Notes: generated by a model not told the origin, from the letters alone. 64,000 nt of DNA from an uncultured Clostridia bacterium (GCA_904420095.1 CAJFUB010000008.1:1-64000), one strand, 5' to 3'; shown: positions 53,051-63,402, counted from the first letter of the stretch. Translations and numbers: made by a program.

Positions 53051-53623
53051 ATGTGGCTATATGAAAAGAAACTTCAATTTCCTATAAATATTAAAAAACC
53101 AGATCCCCGCATGGCAAAGCTGATCATCACGCAGTACGGCGGTGCGGACGGTGAGCTGGGGGCTGCCCTGCGTTATTTAAGTCAGAGATTTTCGATGCCG
53201 AACGGCGAAACGCGCGCGACCTTGAACGATATCGGCTCGGAGGAGCTCGCGCATCTGGAAATGATCGGTACAATGTGCCATCAGCTCCTGCAGGGGGCCG
53301 ACTGCGAAATGCTGAAAAGATGCGGCTATGACACGGATTACGTGGAGCACGGCATCGGCGTCTATCCGCAGAACGCAGCCGGCGTGCCGTTTAACGCGGC
53401 TTATCTGCAATCTAAGGGCGATCCCGTGACAGATTTAATCGAGGACCTCGCTGCAGAACAGAAAGCGAAGCAAACTTACGAATATCTTATTAACATGGCG
53501 GATGATCCCGATGTGATCGAGCCGCTTCGCTTCCTGAGAGAACGCGAGGTTGTGCATTTTCAAAGATTCGGTGAAGCTCTGGAAATCGTAAAACGGCTGA
53601 ACAGCAGTCCGAAATACTTCTGA
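53051..53623 (+). CDS. cotJC: manganese-catalase-like spore coat protein CotJC
   Basis: A 190-residue member of the manganese catalase family. The ferritin-like metal ligands are in DIGSEELAHLEMIGTM and LREREVVHFQRFGEAL. It starts behind GGAGG. The gene ends the cotJABC operon. Confidence 0.93.
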   Translation: MWLYEKKLQFPINIKKPDPRMAKLIITQYGGADGELGAALRYLSQRFSMPNGETRATLNDIGSEELAHLEMIGTMCHQLLQGADCEMLKRCGYDTDYVEHGIGVYPQNAAGVPFNAAYLQSKGDPVTDLIEDLAAEQKAKQTYEYLINMADDPDVIEPLRFLREREVVHFQRFGEALEIVKRLNSSPKYF

Positions 53624-53654
53624 GCGCTCATAAAAACACTTGTCTGAAGATATA

Positions 53655-53697
53655 AAAGACGCCTCGTTTCCGCGAAAAGCGGAGCGAGGCATCTTTT
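53655..53697. terminator. bidirectional terminator after cotJC
   Basis: A stem GCCTCG...CGAGGC with an inner CCGC/GCGG (53661-53690) is followed by ATCTTTTC on the plus strand and GTCTTTTA on the minus strand. It also serves the convergent helicase gene, which ends at 53697. Confidence 0.75.
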
Positions 53698-55901
53698 CAG
53701 CAATTAAAATCCAGGGAATTCGGCTCCTGCATGTCTGATTTTAAGCCCGCCGGATCCAAAAAATCAAATAGGAATTGCTTTCTCAGCAGCTCCTGCGGAA
53801 TATATTCATTATATTTATGCTCCAGTTGGGCCTTTTCCGGCAGCGGAAGCGTGGAAAGATCCGGATCCGAGACGAGTATCTCCTGAATGGCCGCTTCAAG
53901 ATATGCGGCCGGATTTTTCTGCTTGGCCGAAAATGTCACTTCCAGATAGACGCAGGTTCTCCATAAAATTTTACTTTGCAGTCCTCTTTGGCGAAGCAGA
54001 AAATGGAGCGTATACAGCTGGCGCGTGCCAATCCACGGGAAGACAGCGTATTTGAGCTCCGAAAGCTGTGTGACACGATTTGTGAGAATCCCGGCGTTTT
54101 TCGCCAGATATCGCAGCTCTGCGAGCCTTTCACTGCAGGATTGGCTGAGATACGGAAATGTTTCCTCGCTCTGTAAAATCTGTTTCATCTTTCTCACAAG
54201 AACTGTGTGAAGCTCAGCCTTAAAGTCGACGTCCCAGTCCACAGTAGAAACCCCCGGAACGAGCTTCACGAAAATGACTTTCGCCTTCTGATTGACCTCC
54301 ACCGTTTCCCAGGTCCTTCCCGCCAGAGCGAAGCGCGTTTCCGGCGGATAAATTTTATCCACGGTGCCGATCGCGCGGTTTTCGTCTTTTACCAGATAAT
54401 ACTCCGGGACAAGAAAAACGGACAAAAAGTGATAATCGTTCACTACCTTTTCTCCTGCCGGTCCGATGATCAGGCCTCCGTCCTCCATCCTCTGAAGCTG
54501 TCCGATCGCCAGTAAATGACGAAGCAGCAAGGTATAATCCTCTTTGGGAATCTTCCGGAAGGGCGACAGGCTTAATATATCGTCAAAAAGCTTTTTTGAG
54601 GGCGTCTCGCCGGAGGACAGCAGATAGCTCATCGTCTGATGATACAGCAGCGAATACGGATACGCGCCTGGCGCCAGAGGTTCGGTCCATTTTTGTTTTG
54701 TATATAATTCTATTATGGCGATCATCCGCAGAAAGCTCCAGTTCATCGGTCCCAGCTTGTCGGCGGCGGTGGTATGGACGTCGTCGACAAACGTAAACAG
54801 GATCTGCGGAATCTGTCCTCTCCTTCCGCAGCGGCCCAGACGCTGGGCAAAGCTGGATACGGTTGCCGGGGCTCCGATCTGCACTACCTGATCCAGAGAA
54901 CCGATATCGATGCCGAGCTCCAGCGTAACCGTCGCTCCGGTTACGAGCTTTTCCTCGGAATTTTTCATTTCGTCCTCCGCCTGCTCCCGCAGGACCGCAG
55001 AAATATTTCCGTGATGGACGCGGTATACATCCGGAGTTTTATTTTTCAGCGCAATCTGGCGCAGATGCGCAAGAACGGATTCCGTCTCTTCCCTGGAGTT
55101 TGTAAAAATAATCGTTTTCTGATCGAGCGTCATTTTATAAAGATATTTAAAATGCTCCGCCTCGCCGGAGTTCTCCGAACCGCCTTGGGGATCGTCCTGC
55201 GTTTTCTGAAAGCGTTCTACAAATAAACGAATCTTCTGCCGGCCTCCCGTTCCAGACACTGCCGTGCAGGTTCTCGGGGTGCCTGAATCCAGCCATTTTT
55301 TTGCTTCCTCCAGATCTCCTAATGTCGCGGAAAGGCCGATTCTTCGAGGAATTTGCCCGGTAATCCGCTGCAGACGCTCTAAAAGGCAAAGCACCTGCAC
55401 GCCGCGGACATCGCGCATAAAATAATGCACCTCGTCGATAATAACAAACCGAAGATCGCTGAAAAGCTTCAGACAGGCGCCGCGTTTACGGATCAGCAAG
55501 GATTCCAGCGACTCCGGCGTAATCTGCAGAATTCCCTGCGGATGCTTCAAAAGGCGGTTTTTGTCCGCAGCGGACGCATCCCCGTGCCATTTGCAAACGG
55601 GCAGTCCGGACTCCTGCAGCAGATATTCCAATCTTTTGAACTGATCGTTGATCAGTGCCTTCAGCGGACTGATATACAAAACGCCGACCGAAGCGGAAGG
55701 CTTCCGGTACAGCTCCGTCAGAACGGGCAAAAAAGCGGCCTCTGTTTTTCCCGAGGCGGTTCCCGAGGAAAGCAGCAGATTGTCGTCGCTGTCAAAGACA
55801 ACGCGGCAGGCGGAAATCTGGATGTCGCGCAGCTCCGTCCATCTGCTGGCATAAATATAATCCTGGATATAAGGCGCTAAGCGGCTGAACACATCCGTCA
55901 T
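53697..55901 (-). CDS. Lhr-like superfamily 2 helicase (BrxH type)
   Basis: A 734-residue ATP-dependent helicase. Motif I is SGTASGKT (46-53), motif II DEVH (156-159), motif III SATLGD (191-196), and motif VI QRLGRCGRRGQ. The remaining ~300 residues carry Lhr-like accessory parts. Together with the BrxD-type gene, which it overlaps by 4 nt, it matches the helicase of BREX type 2 and stand-alone BrxD-helicase pairs. The start is at 55901. Probably a DNA-remodelling or defence helicase. Confidence 0.85.
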   Translation of the reverse strand: MTDVFSRLAPYIQDYIYASRWTELRDIQISACRVVFDSDDNLLLSSGTASGKTEAAFLPVLTELYRKPSASVGVLYISPLKALINDQFKRLEYLLQESGLPVCKWHGDASAADKNRLLKHPQGILQITPESLESLLIRKRGACLKLFSDLRFVIIDEVHYFMRDVRGVQVLCLLERLQRITGQIPRRIGLSATLGDLEEAKKWLDSGTPRTCTAVSGTGGRQKIRLFVERFQKTQDDPQGGSENSGEAEHFKYLYKMTLDQKTIIFTNSREETESVLAHLRQIALKNKTPDVYRVHHGNISAVLREQAEDEMKNSEEKLVTGATVTLELGIDIGSLDQVVQIGAPATVSSFAQRLGRCGRRGQIPQILFTFVDDVHTTAADKLGPMNWSFLRMIAIIELYTKQKWTEPLAPGAYPYSLLYHQTMSYLLSSGETPSKKLFDDILSLSPFRKIPKEDYTLLLRHLLAIGQLQRMEDGGLIIGPAGEKVVNDYHFLSVFLVPEYYLVKDENRAIGTVDKIYPPETRFALAGRTWETVEVNQKAKVIFVKLVPGVSTVDWDVDFKAELHTVLVRKMKQILQSEETFPYLSQSCSERLAELRYLAKNAGILTNRVTQLSELKYAVFPWIGTRQLYTLHFLLRQRGLQSKILWRTCVYLEVTFSAKQKNPAAYLEAAIQEILVSDPDLSTLPLPEKAQLEHKYNEYIPQELLRKQFLFDFLDPAGLKSDMQEPNSLDFNC

Positions 55902-57211
55902 AATTCAAACTCCTGAAATAAAGAGACTTCTTCTTCGGAGGGCTTTCCCAAAAACTGTTCCTCTTCCAGAAGCTCCGAGGCGGAGCGTTCCGGAGACTGA
56001 AACAGAATATTTAAAAGCTCTATAAAATCGCGGATGATTTCTCTCGGCGTAATATGGCTTTCCGCACCGACACGGTTGAACTCGATCTGAAGGAAGCGAA
56101 CGAGCTCCTCGTGCGTAATTTTGGGAGAATATTCAAAAAGCTGCGCATGCATCTGCACAAGCTTTTCGATCAATACATACAGCTCTTCCTCGTTCAGCAT
56201 ATTGAGCCGGATGATCGGGGAAAGCATGTCCCTTCCGCCGCCCTCCGCAAATCTGCCCTCCGAGAGCCTAGAGCGAAGCGCCTCATAGCTGAACACGCCT
56301 TTATACTTATCCTCGATACACTGCGGCGTTCCTCCCAGAAAAAAGCCGATGTTCCGCGCTTTTCCCTGCAGCACATCGTTGTACATGGTAAGAATTTTTT
56401 CGTAGTTGTTTTGTCTTACGGCAGACTGCGGAATTTTGAAAATATTTACCAGCTCGTCCACGATTACCAGCAGTCCCTTATAGCCGGCATGCACGATAAA
56501 CGCCGAGAGAATCTTCAAAACGTCATACCAGTTTTCGTCCGTGACAATAAAATTGATATTCAAATCCTGCCGGGCCTCCGTTCTTGTCGGATATTCCCCG
56601 CGGAACCAGCGGATCACGTTGGATTTCATCTGGTCGTCAGACGTCAGATACGCACGGTAATAGAGCAGGACTGCTCTGGCAAATTCAAAGCCGTTGACCA
56701 TCCCTTCCAGACTGGCGGTAACCGTATGGATCCTCTTTTCTACCGACCGGTCAAAGGCGGGATCCTCCGGAGACAAATTTTCTTCTACTGCCACAGACGT
56801 TCTGATTCCGGAAATCCAGCGTTCCAAGATCAGCGGAAGCGCGCCGCCGTCCGGCTTCGTCTTTGTAGACATGTTTTTGACCAGCTCTTTGTACGTTGCA
56901 AGCCCCTGGCCCTTTGAGCCGGTGAAGCGGCGCTCCGGCGACAGATCCGCGTCCACCACCACGAATCCGCGTTCGGCGGCATAGTTTCTGATTGTCTGCA
57001 GCAAAAAGCTTTTGCCGCTTCCGTATTTTCCCACAATAAAGCGAAATGCAGCGCCGCCGTCCGCTATGATATCGATATCATGCAGCAGAGCGCTGATTTC
57101 CCGTTCTCTCCCCACGGTGATATACTCCAAGCCCACTCTCGGGACGACGCCGCCCTTCAAAGCGTTAATAATCGTGCTAGTAATCCGTTTCGGAGGGTTA
57201 TTCTGTTTCAT
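55898..57211 (-). CDS. brxD: BrxD-type ATPase (DUF2791)
   Basis: A 437-residue AAA-type ATPase. It opens with ITSTIINALKGGVVPRVGLE, typical of DUF2791. Walker A is GKYGSGKS (61-68) and Walker B LLVIVDELVNI (247-257). Later comes GGTPQCIEDKYKGVFSYEAL. BrxD occurs in BREX type 2 loci and in stand-alone clusters with a helicase and a TerB-domain protein, as here. It overlaps both neighbours (4 and 14 nt). The exact biochemical role in the family is not known to me. Confidence 0.87.
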   Translation of the reverse strand: MKQNNPPKRITSTIINALKGGVVPRVGLEYITVGREREISALLHDIDIIADGGAAFRFIVGKYGSGKSFLLQTIRNYAAERGFVVVDADLSPERRFTGSKGQGLATYKELVKNMSTKTKPDGGALPLILERWISGIRTSVAVEENLSPEDPAFDRSVEKRIHTVTASLEGMVNGFEFARAVLLYYRAYLTSDDQMKSNVIRWFRGEYPTRTEARQDLNINFIVTDENWYDVLKILSAFIVHAGYKGLLVIVDELVNIFKIPQSAVRQNNYEKILTMYNDVLQGKARNIGFFLGGTPQCIEDKYKGVFSYEALRSRLSEGRFAEGGGRDMLSPIIRLNMLNEEELYVLIEKLVQMHAQLFEYSPKITHEELVRFLQIEFNRVGAESHITPREIIRDFIELLNILFQSPERSASELLEEEQFLGKPSEEEVSLFQEFEL

Positions 57212-58877
57212 TTAAGACCACCCTTTCCAATTCACATCGATATTCCTCATACACCGAGGCCGTATCTGCAAGCTCCAGGATATTATCCTCCACGGCTTCT
57301 ACGGCCTTTTCGTTGATTTTCTCTGCAAGAACCTCCGGCATCAGCAGCCGTGCCCTGCAGAATTCCTGGAGCTCGCCCGGCCCCGTGCCGCGCAGGAGCA
57401 GACGAAGTGCTTCCTTTTCTGTTTCTGTCAGAGAATGTGCAAGCTTTTCCCAGCCGTCCGCCGCAGAAAGCGGCTGTCCCGTCTCGTCTGAAGCATTTTT
57501 TTCAACCGCAGCGGCAGCCTGTGAAATCGATTCCGCATTCGGCCCGTTCCCATCGTCTTCTGGGAAAGCATCCACTCCGGCTTCCGATTCTTCCAAAGGA
57601 GCCAGAAGCTTTTCCTGAATGGAGGAAGCGCTTTCCCGAATCTTCTCCAGGCGGCCTGGATCTACGTTGACGGATCTTTTATGCGCTTCCCTGTGAAATT
57701 CCAGGATCGCGCCGTCGATTTTCTCGAAGAACAGCTTGGGATCCGGGAAAAATTCTCTGATCTGGGACAGATCAAGCTTCGTTTTATCTGCATTTAACCG
57801 ATACTTGTATTTTCTCGTTTTCCGATAAAACTGCTCGATTCTCTTAAAAAGGTAGCCGATGATCCGCCGGCCGCTCGTCCGGCAGATTCGGCGCGCCGAG
57901 CAGAACCAGCGTCCGTTTTCATACCAATATCGTTCTTCCCCGGAAATCCGGACTTCTTTTCTTTCGGGAGGCGGCATACACTGCGGCGCATATCTGGCCT
58001 TTCGGAACGGAACCCAGGGAGCGGGTTTTCCGTCATAATTGATCAGGTCGTCAAAGCAGGCGCCGTTTTCACGGAGCCAGCCGTCAAGCTTTCCGACAAC
58101 AAATTCAAAACAGTTCCTCAGATCGCGCTCCGTCTCTGCGGTATAAAAAGCGGAACGTTCAAACGGATAGGAAGAAAGCTTCGCATACAAATCGAAAAAG
58201 TCGGTTTCTTCCGGGAACGGGTAATATTCCTGCAGCAGCGGTTCCCCGCGTACCAGATCAAAGAACGGGAATTCAAAGGCGTTTATGATATAGTAGTCCT
58301 TCACCCATTCTGCCATGTATGCGCCGAGCTTACGTTCATATGGAACGTATTCCCTCCAGATAGAAAGCAGGCGCGAAAGCCCCTCACGGCCGTCCGTCAC
58401 ACCGATGTTGTTAATGAGTTCATAAATATAAAGAAACACATAAGAAAAACACGTTTTCTTTACGCTTCCTCTGCGTACACAGGTGCGCCATGTAAAATAC
58501 GTTCGGAGCTGCTCGTAGCTCATGATCTGATACTCGGGAAAATAAGCGGAGAAAGGCGCGTTTCCCGAATAGTCGTCTTCAAAATCCTCCATTTTTTTCG
58601 CCTGTCTGTAAAAAGACTCATTTTCTCCGAGAGGATTGACATAAGGCGGATATCGGTAAAGCCGCCGCATCTCCTGAAACAGGAGAAAAATGTTCTCTTC
58701 CTCTGGGCTGCGTGTGCGGATGGGCTCCGAAACGCTAGATTCCTGGGGCGCCGGATGTTTTTCTTCAATATATATTTCCGCAAACTGCTGATGATGCAGC
58801 GAATACGTCCGATTCCTGATCTGATTGAGAAGGGGATTTTCGTCGCCGTTTTTCCTTTGCTCCTCGCCGTCCGCCAT
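57198..58877 (-). CDS. TerB-N/TerB-C domain protein
   Basis: A 559-residue protein. The middle N-terminal part (MSYEQLRTYFTWRTCVRRG, then YVFLYIYELINNIGV) fits the TerB_N domain, and the last ~60 residues (MPEVLAEKINEKAVEAVEDN, then VYEEYRCELERVVL) fit TerB_C. A low-complexity Ser/Glu/Ala stretch lies between. Such proteins accompany BrxD-helicase pairs. Start after GGGAGG. It begins 18 nt after ftsK and overlaps brxD by 14 nt. Confidence 0.8.
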   Translation of the reverse strand: MADGEEQRKNGDENPLLNQIRNRTYSLHHQQFAEIYIEEKHPAPQESSVSEPIRTRSPEEENIFLLFQEMRRLYRYPPYVNPLGENESFYRQAKKMEDFEDDYSGNAPFSAYFPEYQIMSYEQLRTYFTWRTCVRRGSVKKTCFSYVFLYIYELINNIGVTDGREGLSRLLSIWREYVPYERKLGAYMAEWVKDYYIINAFEFPFFDLVRGEPLLQEYYPFPEETDFFDLYAKLSSYPFERSAFYTAETERDLRNCFEFVVGKLDGWLRENGACFDDLINYDGKPAPWVPFRKARYAPQCMPPPERKEVRISGEERYWYENGRWFCSARRICRTSGRRIIGYLFKRIEQFYRKTRKYKYRLNADKTKLDLSQIREFFPDPKLFFEKIDGAILEFHREAHKRSVNVDPGRLEKIRESASSIQEKLLAPLEESEAGVDAFPEDDGNGPNAESISQAAAAVEKNASDETGQPLSAADGWEKLAHSLTETEKEALRLLLRGTGPGELQEFCRARLLMPEVLAEKINEKAVEAVEDNILELADTASVYEEYRCELERVVLNETE

Positions 58878-58895
58878 ACAGGCCTCCCACTCACC

Positions 58896-60530
58896 TTATG
58901 TGTTCAAAGAGCTTTCCCAGGCTTCCCGGGAAAGAATCACCTTCCGTGGCTTACTGCCGTCCGCCGCGGAAATCAGACCGCGTTCTTCAAGGGAATCCAC
59001 GATTCTCGATGCGCGGGAATATCCGAGCCGCAGCTTCCGCTGCAGGAAAGAGGTAGAAATCTGGTTATACTCAAATGCCAGATCAGCCGCCTCACGAATC
59101 AACGCCTCGTCGGAATCGCCGTCGTCGGTATAATCCTCGTCCTCTTCTGCGGAGCCGGAAGCTCCGCCCGAGCTTCCGTTTTTCTTTTTATTTGCTTCAT
59201 TTTCAATCGAGGTTTCTATTTCGCGGCTGTACTCGACCGAGCCGTACGTATTTTTAATGTATTCGACAAGAGACTCGATCTCTCCGTCAGATACAAAAGC
59301 CCCCTGAACTCGCATCGGCTTCGACATCCCGATCGGATGGAACAGCATATCGCCTCTTCCCAAAAGCTTTTCCGCGCCGCCTCCGTCCAGGATCGTTCTC
59401 GAATCCACCTGAGAGGTTACGGCAAATGCAATCCGGGAAGGAATGTTCGCTTTGATCAGGCCCGTAATGACGTCAACGGAAGGGCGCTGCGTCGCAATGA
59501 TCAGATGAATGCCGGCCGCTCTGGCCTTTTGCGCCAGACGGATCACGGATTCTTCAATTTCCTTGGAAGCGACCATCATCAAATCCGCAAGCTCGTCTAT
59601 AATGATCACAATCTGCGGCATGCGCGCAATACCGCCGCGCTCCGCCGTCAAATTATAGGACTTTAAATCCCTGACGTTATGCTGAGAAAAAGCGGCGTAC
59701 CGTTTTTCCATTTCCGCCACGGCCCAAGACAGGGCGCCCGCAGCCTTTCGGGGATCCGTAACCACAGGAACCAGCAAATGCGGAATTCCGTTATAGATCC
59801 CGAGCTCGACAATCTTGGGATCGATCATAATCATGCGAACGTCCTCGGGGCCGGATTTATATAAAATGCTCGCAATAATCGTATTAATACATACGCTCTT
59901 ACCGGAACCCGTCGCTCCGGCGATTAAAAGGTGCGGCATTTTTGCAATATCGGCAACAATATTTTTCCCGGCGATATCTTTCCCGATCGCAAACGTCAGT
60001 TTCGATGCCGAATCACGGTATTCCTTCGATCCGATCACGTCCCGAAGATATACGATCTCCACTTCCTTGTTCGGAACTTCAATGCCGACCGCTTCTTTCC
60101 CAGGGATCGGCGCTTCAATGCGAACTCCCGTAGCCGCTAGGTTTAATGCGATATCATCGGAAAGCGAAACGATCTTGCTGACCTTCACACCGGGATTCGG
60201 CTGAACTTCATAACGAGTCACCGCCGGGCCGCGCAGGACCGCCGATACCTTTGCTCCTACGCCGAAGCTTGCCAGCGTGTCGATCAGCTTCTTCGCTCTT
60301 CCGTTTTGCTCGTAATCATACCGTTCCTTTGTCGCCTGCTCGCTCTCTGCCGCACTCCGGAGCAGATCGATCGGAGGCTTTACATAGCGCTTTGCTCTTC
60401 TGACAGAAGGCGCCGGCGTCGCTTCGCGCGAGATCGTTTCTGGTTCCGCCGGGCCGCCCGCTATTTCCTGGTCATCTTTTTTTTTTGAACCGGTCCCATA
60501 TGCCGGTTTTATGCGGCTCTTCCTCGTCAT
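58896..60530 (-). CDS. ftsK: FtsK/SpoIIIE DNA translocase, motor part
   Basis: The motor half of an FtsK-type translocase that pumps DNA at division or sporulation septa. It contains the alpha domain ([20 protein letters not shown]), beta-domain Walker A GATGSGKS, Walker [13 protein letters not shown], and the C-terminal gamma winged helix ([20 protein letters not shown]). No good ribosome binding site precedes any start in this frame. The frame is entered naturally from the upstream gene by dropping one A in the A10 run at 60477-60486. The 5' limit given (ATG 60530) is therefore arbitrary. Confidence 0.85.
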   Translation of the reverse strand: MTRKSRIKPAYGTGSKKKDDQEIAGGPAEPETISREATPAPSVRRAKRYVKPPIDLLRSAAESEQATKERYDYEQNGRAKKLIDTLASFGVGAKVSAVLRGPAVTRYEVQPNPGVKVSKIVSLSDDIALNLAATGVRIEAPIPGKEAVGIEVPNKEVEIVYLRDVIGSKEYRDSASKLTFAIGKDIAGKNIVADIAKMPHLLIAGATGSGKSVCINTIIASILYKSGPEDVRMIMIDPKIVELGIYNGIPHLLVPVVTDPRKAAGALSWAVAEMEKRYAAFSQHNVRDLKSYNLTAERGGIARMPQIVIIIDELADLMMVASKEIEESVIRLAQKARAAGIHLIIATQRPSVDVITGLIKANIPSRIAFAVTSQVDSRTILDGGGAEKLLGRGDMLFHPIGMSKPMRVQGAFVSDGEIESLVEYIKNTYGSVEYSREIETSIENEANKKKNGSSGGASGSAEEDEDYTDDGDSDEALIREAADLAFEYNQISTSFLQRKLRLGYSRASRIVDSLEERGLISAADGSKPRKVILSREAWESSLNT

Positions 60531-61635
60531 CTGAGTCGCCGCGGTTCCGATTGAACAGCCTGTCAATTTTTTCCATATCCGCCGAAACTTTATCGTCCGC
60601 TTTCTCTCGTTCCCGCCGCGCCGGACGTTCCGCCGCCGCTTCCTCCGCGACCGCTTCCTTTTGCTGCGGAACATAGGAATCCTGTCTGCGCGGCCTGGCC
60701 GGCGGCACGCTTGCGGATGTGGAAAGATCGTCCGGCAAAATCAGACGCGTTCTGCGTACAGGTCTCGGCGCCGATACCCTTCGTTCTACCTCCCGGGTGA
60801 TGTCGTTGGAAATTTTATCCAATTCATCCGATGTGGCCGTTCTGTAATCTTCGGTAGGTTCAAAGCTGATATCCTGCATGGCGGGACGCGGTTTTTCGCG
60901 ATTCGCCGTTTTTTCTTCGACCGCGGCCGCGCTTTCTGCCTTTTCCTCGGCTTCATTCTGTCCGGCAGCATCCGTCTCAGGAATTTCCCGTTTCCGATTT
61001 TTGTATAAATCTTCCTTATTATCCTCTACGAGAAGCTTTTCTGTATTCGCATATCTGCTTCTTACCGATCTTTCAGCGCTATACAAATGATCAGAGGCCT
61101 GTTTGATCGAATGGAAATCTGCAGCCGTACGTACGAGCTTCTTTTCCATCTCACGCGGTATGCTTCCGGCGTTTTTGATATACGAGGACGTAACCTTGGG
61201 CGTATCTTCCGCGCCAAGCTTCCTCGCGCGTTCCTGTATTCCGCTTTGATCCACGGGGCTGCGCCGTTCGGGAAGCCGTGTGCGCACCGTTTCTCCAGGT
61301 TTCTCCGCAGACACGCTCTGCCGGATTTCACGACGGGGAGCGCGCTTCACTGGTTGCTCCTCTTCCGGCGCCAGCTCTTCCTCTTCCTCTTCTGCTTCTT
61401 CATGCCTCCGCTCTTCACGCCTCCGTTCCGCGTGCCGAGGCGCGTTAAAGCCGGGGAAAAACCTTTCCAGGACCATTTCCACTATAATCCCGACAAATAA
61501 ATATAATACAATCAGAACGAGGTAGGAAAGCAGAATATTATAATCCTTTACAAGCTTCAGCCACAGAGCCAATATCAGTAAAACAAGCAGAGAATATTTA
61601 TTTGAAAGAAATAATTTTTTCAGAAAATTCAACAT
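60472..61635 (-). CDS. ftsK: FtsK/SpoIIIE translocase, membrane and linker part
   Basis: A 387-codon frame with two membrane helices (about 13-30 and 33-55) and then about 330 residues of charged, disordered linker rich in Arg, Glu and Ala. It stops right after an AAAAAAAAAA run (FKKKR). With one A fewer it would read on into [12 protein letters not shown] and the motor, giving a protein of about 910 residues, the usual FtsK size. FtsK membrane domains normally have four helices; only two are visible here. Confidence 0.8.
   Translation of the reverse strand: MLNFLKKLFLSNKYSLLVLLILALWLKLVKDYNILLSYLVLIVLYLFVGIIVEMVLERFFPGFNAPRHAERRREERRHEEAEEEEEELAPEEEQPVKRAPRREIRQSVSAEKPGETVRTRLPERRSPVDQSGIQERARKLGAEDTPKVTSSYIKNAGSIPREMEKKLVRTAADFHSIKQASDHLYSAERSVRSRYANTEKLLVEDNKEDLYKNRKREIPETDAAGQNEAEEKAESAAAVEEKTANREKPRPAMQDISFEPTEDYRTATSDELDKISNDITREVERRVSAPRPVRRTRLILPDDLSTSASVPPARPRRQDSYVPQQKEAVAEEAAAERPARREREKADDKVSADMEKIDRLFNRNRGDSDDEEEPHKTGIWDRFKKKR
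60477..60486 (-). repeat. A10 homopolymer at the ftsK frame switch
   Basis: Ten consecutive A on the minus strand (T10 on plus) just before the stop of the first ftsK part. Length 9 restores one continuous ftsK frame; length 10 splits it. Confidence 0.9.
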
Positions 61636-61904
61636 TATCTTTTGCCCCTCAGATCAAAATACAGTAATATTGTAGCACACTTTCCGGCACCGCGCAATTT
61701 GATATTTCCCAAAAGTGAAGCGCTGCCGCCTTCTTCGGTTACAGCAAAGCAGCGCCTTTCATTAAGCAAATAAGAAGGCCTTTCGAGCTTTCTCTTATAG
61801 GCCTTCCTAAGAACATTGACAATATTTACCGATTATTTTTCCGGGATGTATGGCGCCGCCGCCAGAAGATCTTATTTCCCGGGAAAACGTTTCCGCATGA
61901 AACG

Positions 61905-61930
61905 GAAAAACCGCAGCAACCCGGCTGCGG
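61905..61930 (-). terminator. intrinsic terminator of the GH39-type gene
   Basis: Stem CCGCAG (61911-61916) with CTGCGG (61925-61930) and TTTTT on the minus strand, 12 nt after the gene stop. A weaker hairpin (61773-61806) lies between it and ftsK. The 306 bases 61636-61941 hold no gene. Confidence 0.75.
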
Positions 61931-61941
61931 CTGTTAATCTT

Positions 61942-63336
61942 TCAGCTTTCATTTACATCAAATTCCAGATAAATGACGCTGTTTTTCGGGATCGTGACCG
62001 GAATCACACAGCCCGCCTCTTCTACAAAATCTCTGCGGTCCGTATTAAATCTGTCCGTCGTACGGATTCTGATATTACGGACCTTCTCCATTCCATTAAA
62101 ATGCAGCAAAACACGCGTATCCGGCCCCTCGTAGTTGGAAAGCAGCACTCCCGCCATTTTTCCGTCCGTGGCCGCAGTCGCAAAAATCCCTTCGCTTCCT
62201 CCCTTTTCTTCCTTCTGTTCATCGGTATGCTCTACTCCGAAGGAAATTGCGGAAGACTTTTGCGAGGCGCCGACCATGCAGAAGCATTCATTTGATTTCC
62301 GATACAGATCGCCAAAATATACAAATGGATAATACGGCTTCAGAGGAACGCCATAGGAATCGAAAAGGCCGCACCAGAACATTTTCGGCTGCCCGTCATA
62401 ATATGCTGCCGCATCAATGCGGAGATTTTGAAACAGAGAGAGCGACGCGCCGCAGAATGCGGCTCCAACTTCATTTTTGATTCGTTCGAATAAAAATTTT
62501 CTGTTGTACTCAAAGCCCTCGCCCATAATAGATTCCCAAAATTCTCCGGTAAAAATGTTCCATTCATCCAGAAATACGGGAAGCTCCGGATAGCCATGGG
62601 CGTTCAGCTTTCTGTTTACGTGCTCGTTTAATTTTACAAAGTCACGCACGTCGTCGGCGTAAATATGATAGGAAAAAAAATCGATTGGGGCTCCGGTTTT
62701 TTTGATATGCTCGAAAAAGCCGTCAAAATATTCGTCGCAGTATGCGTTGCAGCCTGCATAGCCGCCTATTTTACTTTCCGGATATTCTTTCTTGATCAGC
62801 TTTGCAAGGATTTCGTAAAATTCATAATATTGTTCCGGCGTGCCGCCGTTCCACATTTTTTCATACAGATCCGGTTCATTCCAGATTTCAAAATATTTCA
62901 GATCATATTGAAAACCGTTTGCCCAGCCGCTGTTGTAGTGACGGATAATGTTCAGACAAATTCTGGCATATTTTTCAAAATCCTCCGGCGGGAACACAAA
63001 ATACTTTTTCTCCGTATGTTCTATCGAGGCGCCGAGTCTGTATATGGTTTCAGCGCCGCATTCTTTGATTTTTCCCATCAGGATATCCGTAAAAGCGAAA
63101 TCGTAATTTGCGGGATCGTTTTCGTCCGCGTCGAAATTTTTAAAAATATACCGGACATCTACCATTCTCTGGGAGGGATGATCCGTATCATGGAGACGGA
63201 TATACGGAACGCCGATCTCTTTATAATACCGACTGGTATCGATCCAGAAATGATATGATACCGGTCCGTTATTGACGCCGTGAAGCGGTTTGATTTTTCC
63301 GACGATTTGATTGCAGTCTATAAATATATCCGTCAT
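61942..63336 (-). CDS. GH39-type glycoside hydrolase (beta-xylosidase-like)
   Basis: A 464-residue TIM-barrel glycosidase of clan A. The acid/base Glu is in FEIWNEPDL and the nucleophile in VFLDEWN, and PYIRLHDTDHP and SYHIYADD fit GH39. A small beta-domain closes the protein. There is no signal peptide, so it acts on imported oligosaccharides. The start is ATG 63336, 8 nt after GGGAG. A strong promoter with an operator-like palindrome precedes it. Confidence 0.8.
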   Translation of the reverse strand: MTDIFIDCNQIVGKIKPLHGVNNGPVSYHFWIDTSRYYKEIGVPYIRLHDTDHPSQRMVDVRYIFKNFDADENDPANYDFAFTDILMGKIKECGAETIYRLGASIEHTEKKYFVFPPEDFEKYARICLNIIRHYNSGWANGFQYDLKYFEIWNEPDLYEKMWNGGTPEQYYEFYEILAKLIKKEYPESKIGGYAGCNAYCDEYFDGFFEHIKKTGAPIDFFSYHIYADDVRDFVKLNEHVNRKLNAHGYPELPVFLDEWNIFTGEFWESIMGEGFEYNRKFLFERIKNEVGAAFCGASLSLFQNLRIDAAAYYDGQPKMFWCGLFDSYGVPLKPYYPFVYFGDLYRKSNECFCMVGASQKSSAISFGVEHTDEQKEEKGGSEGIFATAATDGKMAGVLLSNYEGPDTRVLLHFNGMEKVRNIRIRTTDRFNTDRRDFVEEAGCVIPVTIPKNSVIYLEFDVNES

Positions 63337-63368
63337 ATGGTTCACTCCCTGAAAAAGTTATCGGAGCA

Positions 63369-63402
63369 ATTTTACTTTCTCTTCTTTTTGTTGTCAACAA
63401 AA
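63369..63402 (-). promoter_or_regulatory. promoter and operator of the GH39-type gene
   Basis: Minus strand TTGACA (63392-63397), a 17-bp spacer and TAAAAT (63369-63374). A perfect 17-bp palindrome (TTTTGTTG, one centre base, CAACAAAA; 63386-63402) overlaps the -35 box, so a repressor bound there would block RNA polymerase. Confidence 0.75.
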
